Shown here one piece after another: positions 9,248-19,682 of a stretch of DNA of 64,000 nt. The stretch covers positions 1-64,000 of the forward strand of contig JAPSLB010000007.1 of NCBI GenBank assembly GCA_031181145.1, written 5' to 3'. This stretch comes from Microvirga sp. GTDB taxonomy: Bacteria; Pseudomonadota; Alphaproteobacteria; Rhizobiales; Beijerinckiaceae. Position numbers and translations under genes: made by a program. Below the pieces are notes generated by a model, which saw only the letters and a program-made list of their open reading frames with translations, was not told where the DNA came from and ran no database searches. Each line of letters starts with the position of its first letter. Position 1 is the stretch's first letter.

Positions 9248-10458
9248 GGCTTCATGCCTCCGATCATCGCGGCCACATGCGCGATGAGCCTCTCGGCGAC
9301 CTCCGTCTTCGAGAGCGTCGGCCAGGTCTCGACGCCGGACCGGGTCACGAGATGCACCGTGTTGCTCTCGCCGCCCATGACGCCGGTGCCGGGCGACACG
9401 TCGTTGGCCAGGATGAGATCGCAGCCCTTCTTCGCGAGTTTCTGCCGGGCGTGCTCGATCACGTTCTCCGTCTCGGCCGCGAAGCCAACCATGAGTGCGG
9501 GGCGGTTCTGCGGGAGATGCGAAACGGTCGCGAGAATGTCGGGGTTCTCGGTGAGGGACAGATTCGGCAAGGCGCCGTCCTTCTTCTTGATCTTCTGAGC
9601 GCCCGCATTGGCCACGCGCCAATCGGCGACCGCGGCCGCGAAGATGCCGATATCGGCGGGCAGAGCCTTCTCGACCGCTTCCAGCATCTCGCGCGCGCTC
9701 TCCACATGCACGGTGGTGACGCCTCGCGGATCGGGCAGATCGACGGGGCCGGAAATCAGCGTGACGCGCGCACCCGCCTCGCTCGCTGCTTTCGCGATCG
9801 CATGGCCCTGCCTGCCCGACGAACGATTGGCGATGTAGCGCACGGGATCGATGGGCTCATGCGTCGGACCCGAGGTCACGATCACGTGCTTTCCCGTAAG
9901 CGGCCCCGAGGGAGCCAGCAAACGCTCCACGGCGGCGGCGATCTCCAGCGGCTCGGCCATGCGGCCGGGACCTGCCTCGGCCTCCGCCATCGCGCCCTCG
10001 TTCGGCCCGACCACATGAACGCCGTCGGCCTGCAGGACCTTCAGATTGCGCTGCGTGGCCGGGTGCAGCCACATGCGCACGTTCATGGCGGGGGCCATCA
10101 GAACGGGCAGCGTAGTGGCGAGCAGCACCGTGGAGGCGAGGTCGTCGGCATGACCACCGGCCATCTTCGCCATGAGATTGGCGGTGGCGGGCGCGATCAC
10201 CACCAGATCCGCATCGCGCGCCAGCCTGATGTGGCCGATATCGGCCTCGTCCTCTCGGTCGAAGAGATCCGTATGCGTGCGCTGTCCCGTGAGGGCGGAG
10301 GCCGCCAGCGGCGTGATGAAGTGTTGCGCCCCATGGGTGAGAACGCAGCGCACCGATGCGCCTCGCTCGCGCAGGCGCCTGATCAGATCGAGGGACTTGT
10401 AGGCCGCGATCCCACCCCCGATGACGAGGAGAACGCGTTGGCCGGAAAGCGCCGTCAT
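9244..10458 (-). CDS. coaBC: Bifunctional phosphopantothenoylcysteine decarboxylase/synthetase
   Basis: 404 residues. The N-terminal CoaC flavoprotein domain (1-180) starts [22 protein letters not shown] and holds the FMN-site [19 protein letters not shown] and the PAMNVRMW active-site motif. The C-terminal CoaB domain (from about 188) has [21 protein letters not shown] and the substrate-binding KIKKKDG. It converts 4'-phosphopantothenate and cysteine to 4'-phosphopantetheine in coenzyme A synthesis. The start overlaps the ubiB stop (ATGA) and the stop overlaps the dut start. Notably, it consumes cysteine and shares the operon with cysK. Confidence 0.97.
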   Translation of the reverse strand: MTALSGQRVLLVIGGGIAAYKSLDLIRRLRERGASVRCVLTHGAQHFITPLAASALTGQRTHTDLFDREDEADIGHIRLARDADLVVIAPATANLMAKMAGGHADDLASTVLLATTLPVLMAPAMNVRMWLHPATQRNLKVLQADGVHVVGPNEGAMAEAEAGPGRMAEPLEIAAAVERLLAPSGPLTGKHVIVTSGPTHEPIDPVRYIANRSSGRQGHAIAKAASEAGARVTLISGPVDLPDPRGVTTVHVESAREMLEAVEKALPADIGIFAAAVADWRVANAGAQKIKKKDGALPNLSLTENPDILATVSHLPQNRPALMVGFAAETENVIEHARQKLAKKGCDLILANDVSPGTGVMGGESNTVHLVTRSGVETWPTLSKTEVAERLIAHVAAMIGGMKP

Positions 10459-12029
10459 GCGAAACCTCTCAGCAGCATGATCATCAGCGAGACGGCGACG
10501 ATCCACAAGGCCGCCACGCCCCAGCGGTTGCCGCGCGCTTCCGCGCGCCCAATGGCCGCGACGCTCTCCTGATTGAGAGAGACGCCCCGGGCGGTCACCT
10601 CCTCCATCTGATTGAGAACGCGCTCGGCCCGAAGGGCCAGTTCCGGCAGATCGCCGATGACTCCCGCGAGCGTCCACAGGCCTCGGCCTGCCTGCTCCAC
10701 GCGGCCCAGAGGCCCGAGATTGCGCTCGATCCAGTCGCGCACCACCGGCTCCGATGTGGTCCACATGTCGAGTTTCGGGTCGAGAGTGCGCGCGACTCCT
10801 TCCACCACGACCATGGTCTTCTGCAGCATCACGAGCTCGGTGCGCGTCGCCATGTCGAACAGCGCCGTGATCTCGAAGAGCAGCGTCAGGAGCTTCGCCA
10901 TCGAGATCTCGTCCGCGCGCCGGTCGTGAATCGGCTCGCCGATGGCGCGGATTGCCTGGGCGAAATCTTCGACCGAATGGTGCGGCGGCACATAGCCCGC
11001 CTCGAAATGTACCTGCGCCACGCGCAGGTAATCGCGGCGGATGAAGCCGAGGAGGATCTCGGCCAGGAAGCGCCGCTCCTTGATGCCGAGACGGCCCATG
11101 ATGCCGAAATCGACGGCGACGAGGCGCCCTTCCGCATCCACGAACAGATTGCCGGGGTGCATGTCCGCATGGAAATAGCCGTCGCGTATGGCATGGCGCA
11201 GGAAGGACTGGATTACCGTGCGCGCGAGCGCCTCGCGGTCGAAGCCCGCGCGCTCGATGCCCTCGATGTCGTTGAGGCGGATGCCGTCGATCCAGGTGGT
11301 GGTGAGCACGTCGCGGGCCGTCAGATCCCATTCCGGCTTCGGCACGCGGAAATCCGGATCGTCCTTGGTGTTCTCGGCAAGCTCGGAGACGGCGGCGGCT
11401 TCGAGCCGCAGATCCATCTCGACGGAAACCGAGCGGGCGAGCGTCTCCACCACTTCCATGGGTTTCAGGCGCCGCGCATCGGGCACCATGCGCTCGAAGA
11501 GGCGGGCTGCCGCGCGCATAGCCTGAAGGTCGCGGGCGAAGCCTTCGCGCACGCCGGGGCGCACCACCTTCACGGCGACCGTCTCTTCACCGTCCGGCGT
11601 GCGGATGCGCGCCTTGTGCACCTGTGCGATGGAGGCCGCCGCCAGGGGCTCGCTGAACTCGAGGAAGAGAGCGTCAATGGGCCGCCCGAGCGCGGCTTCG
11701 ATCACGGCAACGGCCTGAGCGCGCGGGAACGGAGGCATCCTGTCCTGCAGGCGCTCGAGGTCGCGCGCCGCCGCCACGCCGACGATATCGGGACGTGTCG
11801 CGAGGAACTGGCCGAACTTCACATAAGAAGGGCCGAGCCGTGTGAGCGCCTTGGAAAGGCGCGCCCCGCCATCCTCCGCCTGCGGACGCTCGATGAGGCG
11901 CGCCAGCCTCAAGGCAAGACGCGCGGTTGGCGGCAGGGGGCTCGGATCGAACAGGCCGAGAGCGCCTTCGCGGGCGAGAACGAAGCCGGCGCGCAGATTC
12001 CGCGCGAGATGAACGATGCTGCCGATCAC
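10455..12029 (-). CDS. ubiB: Ubiquinone biosynthesis protein kinase-like UbiB
   Basis: 524 residues of the ADCK/UbiB atypical kinase-like family. The signature KxGQ motif is in YVKFGQFLATRPD, the Ala-rich nucleotide loop is AAASIAQVHKA, and the catalytic-loop equivalents are YFHADMHPGNLF and VAVDFGIMGRL. Two C-terminal hydrophobic segments (the last WGVAALWIVAVSLMIMLL) anchor it to the membrane. UbiB supports ubiquinone synthesis, probably by ATP-driven handling of lipid intermediates. It starts 2 bases after ubiE ends. Confidence 0.96.
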   Translation of the reverse strand: MIGSIVHLARNLRAGFVLAREGALGLFDPSPLPPTARLALRLARLIERPQAEDGGARLSKALTRLGPSYVKFGQFLATRPDIVGVAAARDLERLQDRMPPFPRAQAVAVIEAALGRPIDALFLEFSEPLAAASIAQVHKARIRTPDGEETVAVKVVRPGVREGFARDLQAMRAAARLFERMVPDARRLKPMEVVETLARSVSVEMDLRLEAAAVSELAENTKDDPDFRVPKPEWDLTARDVLTTTWIDGIRLNDIEGIERAGFDREALARTVIQSFLRHAIRDGYFHADMHPGNLFVDAEGRLVAVDFGIMGRLGIKERRFLAEILLGFIRRDYLRVAQVHFEAGYVPPHHSVEDFAQAIRAIGEPIHDRRADEISMAKLLTLLFEITALFDMATRTELVMLQKTMVVVEGVARTLDPKLDMWTTSEPVVRDWIERNLGPLGRVEQAGRGLWTLAGVIGDLPELALRAERVLNQMEEVTARGVSLNQESVAAIGRAEARGNRWGVAALWIVAVSLMIMLLRGFA

Positions 12030-12031
12030 GC

Positions 12032-12781
12032 TTATATCTTCCAGCCGGAATGAATGGCGACCACGCCTGCGGTGAGCGGGCGATAGGTGACGCGCCTGAA
12101 GCCCGCCTCCTCGATCATGCGCGCGAATGCGGCGGGCGGCGGGAAGCGACGAATGGATTCGACGAGGTACTGATAGGATTCCGTATCCCCCGTCACCATC
12201 TGGCCCATGCGGGGGATGACGTTGAAGGAATAGGCGTCGTAGATCCTGTCGAGGAGCGGCACGTCCACCTTGGAGAACTCGAGGCAGAGGAAGCGCCCCC
12301 CGGGCTTGAGCACGCGATGCGCCTCGCGCAGGGCCGCGTCGATGCGCGGCACGTTCCGGATGCCGAAGGCGATGGTATAGGCGTCGTAAGTGTTGGGTTC
12401 GAGCGGCAGCTCCTCCGCATTGGCCTCGACGAAATCGATGCGGCCGTCATAGCGATGACCTGCCCGCTCGGCACCGACCTTGAGCATCTCGCCGTTGATG
12501 TCGAGCACGGTCACATGGGTCTGCGGACCGCCCGCATCCAGAATGCGGAAGGCCACGTCCCCGGTGCCGCCGGCCACGTCCAGATGGCGGAAGGCCCGGT
12601 CGCGGGGTGGACGGAGAGTGGACACGAGAGCGTCCTTCCAGAGGCGGTGAAGGCCCGCGGACATGAGGTCGTTCATGAGATCGTAGCGGCTCGCCACGGA
12701 ACGGAAGACCTCGTTCACGCGGTCCTGCTTCTCGCCCAGGGGCACGGACTGAAACCCGAAATGGGTGTTCTCGTCGGTCAT
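12032..12781 (-). CDS. ubiE: Demethylmenaquinone/2-methoxy-6-polyprenyl-benzoquinol methyltransferase
   Basis: 249 residues. It shows the UbiE N-terminal motif [28 protein letters not shown], the SAM-binding [14 protein letters not shown] and the family signatures [15 protein letters not shown] and [12 protein letters not shown]. It performs the C-methylation step in ubiquinone synthesis. I chose the ATG at 12781; a longer upstream frame runs into a dispersed repeat. First gene of the six-gene operon; its promoter must lie in the gap shared with mutM. Confidence 0.97.
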   Translation of the reverse strand: MTDENTHFGFQSVPLGEKQDRVNEVFRSVASRYDLMNDLMSAGLHRLWKDALVSTLRPPRDRAFRHLDVAGGTGDVAFRILDAGGPQTHVTVLDINGEMLKVGAERAGHRYDGRIDFVEANAEELPLEPNTYDAYTIAFGIRNVPRIDAALREAHRVLKPGGRFLCLEFSKVDVPLLDRIYDAYSFNVIPRMGQMVTGDTESYQYLVESIRRFPPPAAFARMIEEAGFRRVTYRPLTAGVVAIHSGWKI

Positions 12782-12856
12782 GATCCTCGATAACCTTCTC
12801 TCACATCCTGAACGCGATCCATAGCGGAAGCTCGGCCCGATGGCTATGTAAGGGCT

Positions 12857-12930
12857 TAGCGCATCGTGCGGAAAAGTGGATCCGGTTTTCGCTGACGTGG
12901 CCCTTCGGATCCGCATGAAACGATGCTCCG
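12857..12930 (+). repeat. Dispersed Rhizobiales-type intergenic repeat, copy A (partial)
   Basis: Begins TAGCGCATCGTGCGGAAAAG and continues through a CGGTTTTCGC segment and GGCCCTTCGGATCCGC. It matches the left part of the copies at 28098 and 48355 and ends about 20 bases before mutM, in the ubiE-mutM promoter gap. Confidence 0.75.
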
Positions 12931-12950
12931 GAAAACCGAAGAGATGGTTG

Positions 12951-13847
12951 ATGCCTGAACTGCCTGAAGTCGAAACCGTGCGCCGGGGCCTGGAACCCGC
13001 CCTGGTGGGAGCCCGCTTCACCAAGGTGGTGCAGCGCCGCCCGGCCCTGCGCTTTCCGTTTCCCGAACGATTCGCGGAGCGCCTGGAGGGGCAGGAGGTG
13101 AAGGCCCTCGGACGTCGGGCCAAGTATCTGCTCGCGGATCTCTCCTCGGGCGAGGTGCTGATCATGCATCTCGGCATGTCCGGCCGTTTCCTGGTCACGA
13201 AGGGGGAGGAAACCCGGATGCCGGGGGAGTTTCACCACGAACTGGGAGGCGTTGGCGCCCACGATCACGTGACCTTCAAGCTGTCGAACGGAGCCAGCGT
13301 CACCTACAACGATGCCCGCCGCTTCGGCTTCATGGACCTTGTCCCCCGACCCGAAATCGAGACCTGCAGGCATTTTGCAGGGATGGGGATCGAGCCCCTC
13401 GGCAACGAACTCTCGGGCGAGACCATCGCCGCCCTCTTCGCGGGCAGGCGCACGCCCCTGAAGGCCGCCCTCCTCGACCAGCGCCTCATCGCGGGTCTCG
13501 GCAACATCTATGTGTGCGAGGCCCTGTTCCGCACCGGCCTCCACCCCGAGGCCCCAGCCGGCTCGCTCGCCACCAGGGCCGGCCGGCCGACGCGGAGGGC
13601 GCACCAGCTCGCGGAGGTGATCCGCGACGTCCTCTCGGAAGCCGTCCAGGCGGGCGGCTCCACCCTGCGCGACCATGCCCAGGTGGACGGCTCGCTCGGC
13701 TATTTCCAGCACTCCTTCCGCGTCTACGACCGGGAGGGGGAGCCCTGCGTGACGCCCGAATGCACCGGCACGGTCGCGCGCCTCGTGCAATCCGGCCGCT
13801 CCACCTTCTATTGTCCGGTCTGCCAGAAGCCGCCCCGCGCTCCATAA
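12951..13847 (+). CDS. mutM: Formamidopyrimidine-DNA glycosylase (Fpg/MutM)
   Basis: 298 residues. After Met removal the catalytic Pro-Glu of [13 protein letters not shown] is exposed. GRRAKYLL carries the beta-lyase Lys, the H2TH motif is in [20 protein letters not shown], and the C-terminal zinc finger is CVTPEC...CPVC. It excises 8-oxoguanine and other oxidised bases in base-excision repair. A longer frame starting at 12876 would be translated from the dispersed repeat, and N-terminal chemistry requires the Pro directly after Met, so 12951 is the only sensible start. Confidence 0.97.
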   Translation: MPELPEVETVRRGLEPALVGARFTKVVQRRPALRFPFPERFAERLEGQEVKALGRRAKYLLADLSSGEVLIMHLGMSGRFLVTKGEETRMPGEFHHELGGVGAHDHVTFKLSNGASVTYNDARRFGFMDLVPRPEIETCRHFAGMGIEPLGNELSGETIAALFAGRRTPLKAALLDQRLIAGLGNIYVCEALFRTGLHPEAPAGSLATRAGRPTRRAHQLAEVIRDVLSEAVQAGGSTLRDHAQVDGSLGYFQHSFRVYDREGEPCVTPECTGTVARLVQSGRSTFYCPVCQKPPRAP

Positions 13848-13988
13848 TGTGATCGGGCGGGCCGCGGCCCTCCCTGAAAAAGCCCGAAAAGGCGTGAAGT
13901 CTTCCGGCTGCAGGTTGCGACCTTCCGTCGGCATCTTCTGCATGACCGGCTCGCGACCGCTTGAACGAAAGGTTCAGGAGGGACCGCC

Positions 13989-14786
13989 ATGGCCAAGCTC
14001 GACGCCCTTTCCCACATCCAGAGAGACCCGGTCTCGGAGGGCCTCGCGATCCGCAGGATCGGCACCTCCGATCTCATGGATGCCCTGAGGCGCGGCATCG
14101 CCGATTTCTGGGCCGCTCCGACCCACATCTTCTTCATCTGCCTGCTGTACCCGATCCTCGGCGTATTCTTCGCGGGGCTCGCTTTCGGCAACAACATGCT
14201 GCCGCTCCTCTTCCCGCTCATGTCGGGCTTCGCCCTGGTAGGGCCTCTCGCGGCCGTGGGGCTCTACGAGATCAGCCGCGAGCGCGAGCGCGGGCAGGAA
14301 GTGTCCGTGAGCAGCGTCTCCAACGTGTTCCGCTCTCGCTCGATCGGATCCATCGCTGCACTGGGCATTCTGCTGATGGTGATCTTCATCGCCTGGCTGA
14401 TGACCGCCCAGGCCCTGTACCAATCGCTGTTCGGCTGGCAGGCGCCTCAATCCATGAGCGCCTTCCTGCAGGAGGTCTTCACCACTCGGAACGGCTGGAC
14501 TCTCATCATCGCCGGCAACGCCATCGGTTTCGTTTTCAGCGCCGTCGTGTTCTCCTTGAGCGTGATCTCCTTTCCGCTCCTGCTCGACAGAGACGTGGGC
14601 GCGATCCCGGCGATCCTCACCTCCTTCAGGGCCGTGGCCGCCAATCCTTGGCCCATGCTCGTCTGGGCGCTCATCGTCGCCGGGATGCTCGTAATCGGCT
14701 TCATCCCGCTCTTCATCGGGCTTGCCGTGGTGCTGCCGATCCTCGGACACGCCACATGGCACCTTTACCGCAAGGTAGTGGTGTAA
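13989..14786 (+). CDS. DUF2189 integral membrane protein
   Basis: 265 residues with about six hydrophobic helices: LYPILGVFFAGLAFG, LLFPLMSGFALVGPLAAVGLY, IAALGILLMVIFIAWLM, IIAGNAIGFVFSAVVFSLSV, then LVWALIVAGMLVIGFIPLFIGLAVVLPILGHATWHLY. The C-terminal GHATWHLYRK and the N-terminal DLMDALRRGIADF match the DUF2189 (YciC-like) family, which has no established function. AGGAGG precedes the ATG. It stands alone between mutM and an enoyl-CoA hydratase. Confidence 0.88.
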   Translation: MAKLDALSHIQRDPVSEGLAIRRIGTSDLMDALRRGIADFWAAPTHIFFICLLYPILGVFFAGLAFGNNMLPLLFPLMSGFALVGPLAAVGLYEISRERERGQEVSVSSVSNVFRSRSIGSIAALGILLMVIFIAWLMTAQALYQSLFGWQAPQSMSAFLQEVFTTRNGWTLIIAGNAIGFVFSAVVFSLSVISFPLLLDRDVGAIPAILTSFRAVAANPWPMLVWALIVAGMLVIGFIPLFIGLAVVLPILGHATWHLYRKVVV

Positions 14787-14957
14787 CCCGATCCGCGCCG
14801 TCCTCCCGGGCTGCGCAGCGGAATGGAGGATCGCCTGGTGACGCTCTCCCGGCCATGGCGGGAGAAGTCTGCATGGCGGCGACAACCCGCAGTTTGATCT
14901 TGCCGAGCCCCGCTGCCTCCCGTAACCCAGAGAGGAAGAACACTGGAGGTGGCGGCC

Positions 14958-15731
14958 ATGGCCTATGAAACGATCATCGTCGAGACGCGCGGCAAGGTGG
15001 GGCTCATCACCCTCAACCGGCCCCAGGCTCTCAATGCCCTCAACTCGGCCCTCCTGAACGAGGTGAACCAGGCGCTCGACGCCTTCGAGGCCGATCCGCA
15101 GATCGGCTGCATCGTGATCACCGGTTCAGAGAAAGCCTTCGCCGCCGGCGCCGACATCAAGGAGATGGCGTCGCTGACCTATCCGCAGATCTACCTCGAC
15201 AACCAGTTCTCCGGCTGGGAGAAGGTGGCGGGCCGCCGCAAGCCGATGATTGCGGCGGTGGCGGGCTTCGCCCTCGGCGGCGGCTGCGAGTTCGCCATGA
15301 TGTGCGATTTCATCATCGCCGCGGACAACGCCAAGTTCGGCCAGCCCGAGATCAAGCTCGGCGTCATGCCCGGCATGGGAGGGACGCAGCGCCTCACCCG
15401 CCTCGTCGGCAAGGCCAAGGCCATGGAGATGTGCCTGACGGGCCGCATGATGGGAGCCGAGGAGGCCGAGCGCTCCGGCCTCGTGGCCCGCGTGGTGCCG
15501 CTGTCGGACCTCATCCCTGAAACCATGAAGGTGGCGGAGACCATCGCGTCCATGTCGCTGCCCATCGCCATGATGACGAAGGAAACCATCAACCGCGCCG
15601 ACGAGGTGTCCCTCTCCGAAGGCATCCGCTTCGAGCGGCGGGTCTTCCATGCCATGTTCGCCACCGCCGACCAGAAGGAAGGCATGGCCGCCTTCGTGGA
15701 AAAGCGCGCGGCCGAGTTCAAAGACCAGTAA
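14958..15731 (+). CDS. Enoyl-CoA hydratase (crotonase)
   Basis: 257 residues, the usual short-chain hydratase size. The oxyanion-hole regions are [14 protein letters not shown] and [37 protein letters not shown] contains the catalytic glutamates' neighbourhood (both Glu positions of crotonase are matched). It hydrates trans-2-enoyl-CoA in beta-oxidation or a related pathway. An in-frame GTG at 14949 sits in the Shine-Dalgarno (GGAGG), so I chose the ATG at 14958. The TSUP transporter gene follows 2 bases later and is probably co-transcribed. Confidence 0.93.
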   Translation: MAYETIIVETRGKVGLITLNRPQALNALNSALLNEVNQALDAFEADPQIGCIVITGSEKAFAAGADIKEMASLTYPQIYLDNQFSGWEKVAGRRKPMIAAVAGFALGGGCEFAMMCDFIIAADNAKFGQPEIKLGVMPGMGGTQRLTRLVGKAKAMEMCLTGRMMGAEEAERSGLVARVVPLSDLIPETMKVAETIASMSLPIAMMTKETINRADEVSLSEGIRFERRVFHAMFATADQKEGMAAFVEKRAAEFKDQ

Positions 15732-15733
15732 TC

Positions 15734-16549
15734 GTGCCCGATATCGGCTTCGACATGATCGCGGCGCTCGCCGCGATCTCTTTTTTTGCAGGCTTCGTGG
15801 ATTCCATCGCAGGGGGCGGAGGACTCCTCACCGTGCCGGCCCTCCTGCTCGCGGGCATGAGTCCTGCGGGCGCCATCGCAACCAACAAGGTCCAGGGGGT
15901 CTTTGCGGCCGCCTCCGCCACTTACACCTTCGGGCGGCGGGGCATGATCGAATGGCGCAAGGCCTGGGCCTTCACGGCGGTGGCCTTCGTCAGCGGGGTC
16001 GCGGGAGCGCTCTGCGTGCGCTTCCTGCCGCAATCCGTGCTCCAGACCCTGATTCCGGTGCTGCTGATCGCCATCGCCGTCTACTTCGCCCTGTCGCGCA
16101 AGGTGAAGGACGAGGATGCCCAGGCCCGGATGACGGCGCTCGCCTTCGGCGTCACGGCTCCGGTGGTCGTGGGCTTCTATGACGGCATCTTCGGGCCGGG
16201 CGCGGGCTCCTTCTACATGCTCGCCTTCGTGACGCTCCTCGGCTACGGGGTGGTACGGGCCACCGCCCATACGAAGCTCCTGAACCTTGCGAGCAACCTG
16301 GGCAGCCTCCTTCTCTATGCGGCCACCGGAGCCGTGGTCTGGCCGGTGGGGCTCGTCATGGCCGGAGCGTCCTTCCTCGGGGCGCAGGTGGGCTCGCGGC
16401 TCGCGATGCGGCTGGGGAGCCGGATCATCCGCCCGCTGCTGGTACTGGTCTCGGCGGCGATGGCCCTGAGGCTGCTTCTCGATCCCGCCAACCCCTGGCG
16501 GAACATGCTGCGGGAAGGCGGCTTCAAGAGCCTCGAGGCGCTTTTTTGA
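15734..16549 (+). CDS. TauE/SafE (TSUP) family membrane transporter
   Basis: 271 residues, about eight helices in two similar halves. The first half has [22 protein letters not shown], the family glycine motif, followed by ATNKVQG; the second has [20 protein letters not shown] and [20 protein letters not shown] proteins export or import sulfite, sulfoacetate or other organosulfur anions; the substrate here is unknown. It uses a GTG start 2 bases after the hydratase stop. A second, diverged TSUP gene is at 53106. Confidence 0.9.
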   Translation: MPDIGFDMIAALAAISFFAGFVDSIAGGGGLLTVPALLLAGMSPAGAIATNKVQGVFAAASATYTFGRRGMIEWRKAWAFTAVAFVSGVAGALCVRFLPQSVLQTLIPVLLIAIAVYFALSRKVKDEDAQARMTALAFGVTAPVVVGFYDGIFGPGAGSFYMLAFVTLLGYGVVRATAHTKLLNLASNLGSLLLYAATGAVVWPVGLVMAGASFLGAQVGSRLAMRLGSRIIRPLLVLVSAAMALRLLLDPANPWRNMLREGGFKSLEALF

Positions 16550-16715
16550 CGCGCAAAGGCCCGCGGACATTGACCTTCTCGAGGATCACGTCTATAAGCC
16601 GCCCCATACGAGCCCGCGCGTCCCGCGGGCTCTTCGGTTTCCATTCATCAACCGGTCGCTGACGGGGCTCCAAGCCGGGCTTGTCGCGTCGGACTTTAAC
16701 AAACGAGGATTGGCC

Positions 16716-16982
16716 ATGGCCAACACCGTGTCCGCCAAGAAGATGACCCGCAAGATTGCGAAGCGCACCGCGATCAACAAGTCGCGCCGCAGCCGCATGC
16801 GGACGTTCATCCGCAAGGTCGAGGAGGCGATTGCCTCCGGCAATCAGACCGAGGCCTTCGCCGCCCTGCGCGCCGCCGAGCCGGAAGTGATGCGCGCTGC
16901 CCAGAAGGGGATCGTGCACAAGAACACCGCCTCTCGGAAGGTGTCGCGCCTGACGAGCCGCATCAAGGCCCTGAGCGCTTAA
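16716..16982 (+). CDS. rpsT: 30S ribosomal protein S20
   Basis: 88 residues, Lys/Arg/Ala-rich, beginning [13 protein letters not shown] with the typical S20 pattern [19 protein letters not shown] and ending in [11 protein letters not shown] primary binder of 16S rRNA. An in-frame TTG at 16710 is less likely than the ATG at 16716, which has GAGG upstream. A strong terminator follows, isolating rpsT from the dnaA region. Confidence 0.98.
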   Translation: MANTVSAKKMTRKIAKRTAINKSRRSRMRTFIRKVEEAIASGNQTEAFAALRAAEPEVMRAAQKGIVHKNTASRKVSRLTSRIKALSA

Positions 16983-17009
16983 ACCGCATCAGGCAACCCA
17001 ACAGCATCA

Positions 17010-17035
17010 AACCCGGCCCGACGGCCGGGTTTTTT
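17010..17035 (+). terminator. Terminator after rpsT
   Basis: A perfect 9-bp stem (17010-17018 with 17023-17031, loop CGAC) continues into a run of T. Confidence 0.92.
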
Positions 17036-17355
17036 GTTGCCTCGCGACCCTCCGTGGGCACTGGACATCCATAGCCACAGCCTGCCTCGACCGCCTTTCA
17101 GTCGGCCCGTTGAAGGCACGGCAGGCGAGAGCGATGCCCAGGAAAGCCAGAGCGCCGCGTCCCATCCCGCAGGGACGCAGGCTTTCCCTTATGCAGAGAA
17201 GGACCACGGACCTTTCCCGGACGGGAAGAAGCAGCCATTCCGCCGCGCCGGAATGGCCGGCAAATGCCCCACCTGGCCTTCCGAAATCCGACCCGCCTGC
17301 CGGGGTCGCCAAGAAGCGAAGAGCATCGATCCGGAACCCGTTTTTTGTCGCCGTC

Positions 17356-17364
17356 TTATCCACA
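17356..17364 (+). promoter_or_regulatory. DnaA box, perfect match
   Basis: TTATCCACA, identical to the high-affinity consensus DnaA box, in the gap upstream of dnaA. Confidence 0.75.
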
Positions 17365-17415
17365 CAGCAACTTGACTTTACGCCCAAAAAACGGGGTGTG
17401 AAAACGTACTCCGCA

Positions 17416-17674
17416 GATTCAAATTGCACATGAAATTCAAAGATTGCTCAATAGCTTAGCAGGCAAAGGTTCGCAAAGCATCGGAATCACACAGCGAGTC
17501 ACCCCGAATCGATGCTGAATCAAGGTTGCGGAACAAGCTTTTTTCGCGCGCCGAACCGAGGCGGGGCGACACTGTGAATCAGTTGAAGAGTCAGGACTTT
17601 ATCGCCGCACCCTAAAACCTGTGGACGGGTCTGTGGAGCCGTTTTGGGGATCATGGCCGATCACCTGTTGACTC
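17416..17674. promoter_or_regulatory. Cluster of GANTC (CcrM) methylation sites
   Basis: Eight GANTC sites start at 17416, 17484, 17496, 17506, 17517, 17576, 17588 and 17670; chance predicts roughly one in this length. Four lie within 38 bases at 10-12 base spacing, so on the same helical face. CcrM methylation of GANTC couples promoters to replication in alphaproteobacteria. Confidence 0.65.
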
Positions 17675-18037
17675 GTCCATGTTGCGGACCTTCCCCCAGC
17701 CTGTATAAGGTCATCTTGCTTCAACGGCTTGCCGTTAAGTCATCCACTCAAGTCCCGAGCTATAGAACACAACCGCGGGGTCAGGGCTTTGTTTCAGTTT
17801 CACAAGAAGCAAACGAAAGCATATCCCTTACCCAGGGGTAGACTTGGTTGAGCTTGAAGAGATGTACAAGAGGCGACGTTTTCAGATCGCCTCGACTTAA
17901 AATCGGCTTGATAATCTTTAGTACAATTGGGGGCACCACGTTTTGAACAACCTGTGAATCAGGGCTGGCTTCTGTTCAGAACGGGTCATGCGTGGGGGTT
18001 TCAGCCAAGTTCGGCGAAACCTCGTGGAGGGAATTTG

Positions 18038-19540
18038 ATGTATCGCAGCGAGGACCATCGCACCTTTGCCGCTGCCAATGAGAGCGGCATGGAGGCTTCA
18101 GGCGAGCAAACGGCAGCGGATGTCTGGGCGCGGGTGAAACGCCGCCTGCGCGCCGAGCTGGGCGAGGACATCTTTGCCAGCTGGTTCGGTCGCCTCGAGC
18201 TGGATTCGGTGGTGGAAGGCTGTGCCTATCTGACAGTGCCCACCCGCTTCCTAAAAAGCTGGATCGAATCCCATTACGTCGACCGCGTGCTGTCGGTCTA
18301 CCGCTCGGAAACCACGGACGTGGAGCGCGTCGTGATCGGCGTGCGCAACTCTCTCAGCCGCGAGGCGTCCCCCCCACGTCGCCCGAATGATATCTCCCGT
18401 CAGAACACCCCTGCTCCCATGCCGTTGACGGCTCAGGCCATCGAGCCCAAGGCGCCGTCGCTTGCACTCCCGCACGAAGAGCGGACCGAGAACTCCGATC
18501 TCGGCGGCGCGCCGCTTGACCCGCGCCTGACCTTCGAGAGCTTCATCGTCGGCCGCTCCAATGCGCTGGCGCACGCAGCCGCCGACCGGGTGGCCCATGC
18601 GCCGAACGGTCAGGTGATCTACAACCCGCTCTATCTTCATGCAGGCGTGGGCCTCGGCAAAACCCATCTGCTTCACGCGATCGGCCATGAGATGCGAACG
18701 CAAGGCCGCCGGGTCATCTATCTCACCGCCGACCGCTTCATGTATGGCTTCGTCGCCTCCCTGAAGGCGCAGACGTCGCTCGCCTTCAAGGAGCGCCTGC
18801 GCGGCATCGACCTGCTCATCATCGACGACGTGCAGTTCATTCAGGGCAAGCAGATCCAGCAGGAATTCGGCCATACGCTCAATGCCCTCATCGATGCGGG
18901 CCGTCAGATCGTGATCGCCGCCGACCGCCCGCCGGCGGATCTGGAGAATCTGGACGAGCGCGTCCGCTCGCGCCTCGCAGGCGGCCTCGTGGTCGAGGTC
19001 ACGGCGCTGGACGAGGCCCTTCGCACCTCGATCCTCACCACCCGCATCGAGGCGCTGAAAGGCATCCACCCCACCTTCGAGGTGGGGCCCAACGTCATCG
19101 CCTACGTGGCCCGCTCGATCACGGCCAACGGCCGCGATCTCGAAGGCGCGGTGAACCGCCTCCTGGCGCACGCCACGCTCACCGGCTCGGCCATCACCCT
19201 CGAAACCGCCGAAACCGCCATCCGCGACCTCGTGCGCAACCGCGAGCCGAAGCGCGTCAAGATCGAGGACATCCAGAAGCTCGTGGCCTCGCGCTACAAC
19301 GTCTCCCGCTCGGATATCCTGTCGGAGCGCCGCACCGCCGCCGTGGTTCGCCCCCGCCAGATCGCCATGTACCTGTCCAAGGTGCTGACGTTACGCTCGC
19401 TTCCGGAGATCGGCCGCCGCTTCGGCGGACGCGATCACACCACCGTGCTTCATGCGGTGCGCAAGATCGAGAAGGCGCTGGGCGAGGACCACGCCCTCTC
19501 CGACGAGGTCGAACTCCTCAAGCGGATGTTGCAGGAATAA
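18038..19540 (+). CDS. dnaA: Chromosomal replication initiator DnaA
   Basis: 500 residues. Domain I begins [10 protein letters not shown] and includes [14 protein letters not shown]; the linker is Pro-rich; domain III has Walker [13 protein letters not shown] and Walker [14 protein letters not shown]; domain IV has the DNA-binding signature [20 protein letters not shown]. DnaA-ATP binds the boxes at oriC, melts the origin and loads DnaB. I chose the ATG at 18038 because GGAGGG lies seven bases upstream; an in-frame extension to 17927 is not DnaA-like. dnaN follows after 142 bases. Confidence 0.98.
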   Translation: MYRSEDHRTFAAANESGMEASGEQTAADVWARVKRRLRAELGEDIFASWFGRLELDSVVEGCAYLTVPTRFLKSWIESHYVDRVLSVYRSETTDVERVVIGVRNSLSREASPPRRPNDISRQNTPAPMPLTAQAIEPKAPSLALPHEERTENSDLGGAPLDPRLTFESFIVGRSNALAHAAADRVAHAPNGQVIYNPLYLHAGVGLGKTHLLHAIGHEMRTQGRRVIYLTADRFMYGFVASLKAQTSLAFKERLRGIDLLIIDDVQFIQGKQIQQEFGHTLNALIDAGRQIVIAADRPPADLENLDERVRSRLAGGLVVEVTALDEALRTSILTTRIEALKGIHPTFEVGPNVIAYVARSITANGRDLEGAVNRLLAHATLTGSAITLETAETAIRDLVRNREPKRVKIEDIQKLVASRYNVSRSDILSERRTAAVVRPRQIAMYLSKVLTLRSLPEIGRRFGGRDHTTVLHAVRKIEKALGEDHALSDEVELLKRMLQE

Positions 19541-19682
19541 GGCGCCAGCGGGGCGGCGAGCGCCCCGGTCGGGCCACGGGACCAAGTGGCCTTGCTTTCT
19601 CCGACAACAAACGCCAATCTTGCCGCCTCGCTTGTCACGCCGATGACAGGCCAAGAATTTCACCGACAATAGGTGTCGCGTT

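Larger units (their letters stand above)
17036..18037. other. Candidate replication origin / dnaA upstream region
   Basis: About 1 kb without a convincing gene between rpsT and dnaA, noticeably more AT-rich than its surroundings from 17380 on. It holds one perfect DnaA box (17356-17364), TCCACA-core degenerate boxes on the other strand at 17620-17628 and 17632-17640, near-matches TGTGAATCA at 17573-17581 and 17953-17961, an AT-rich stretch near 17415-17460 that could be an unwinding element, and eight GANTC sites between 17416 and 17674. These fit an alphaproteobacterial oriC and/or the cell-cycle-controlled dnaA promoter. In some Rhizobiales the origin lies elsewhere (near hemE), so this is a candidate. 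Confidence 0.55.

Noticed and set aside
12876-12950. In-frame N-terminal extension of MutM
   Set aside because: It is translated from the dispersed repeat, and Fpg activity needs Pro as the second residue after Met.
17034-17433. Several 60-140 codon frames in the rpsT-dnaA gap
   Set aside because: They overlap on both strands, have basic low-complexity composition, and lie in a region full of origin-like signals.
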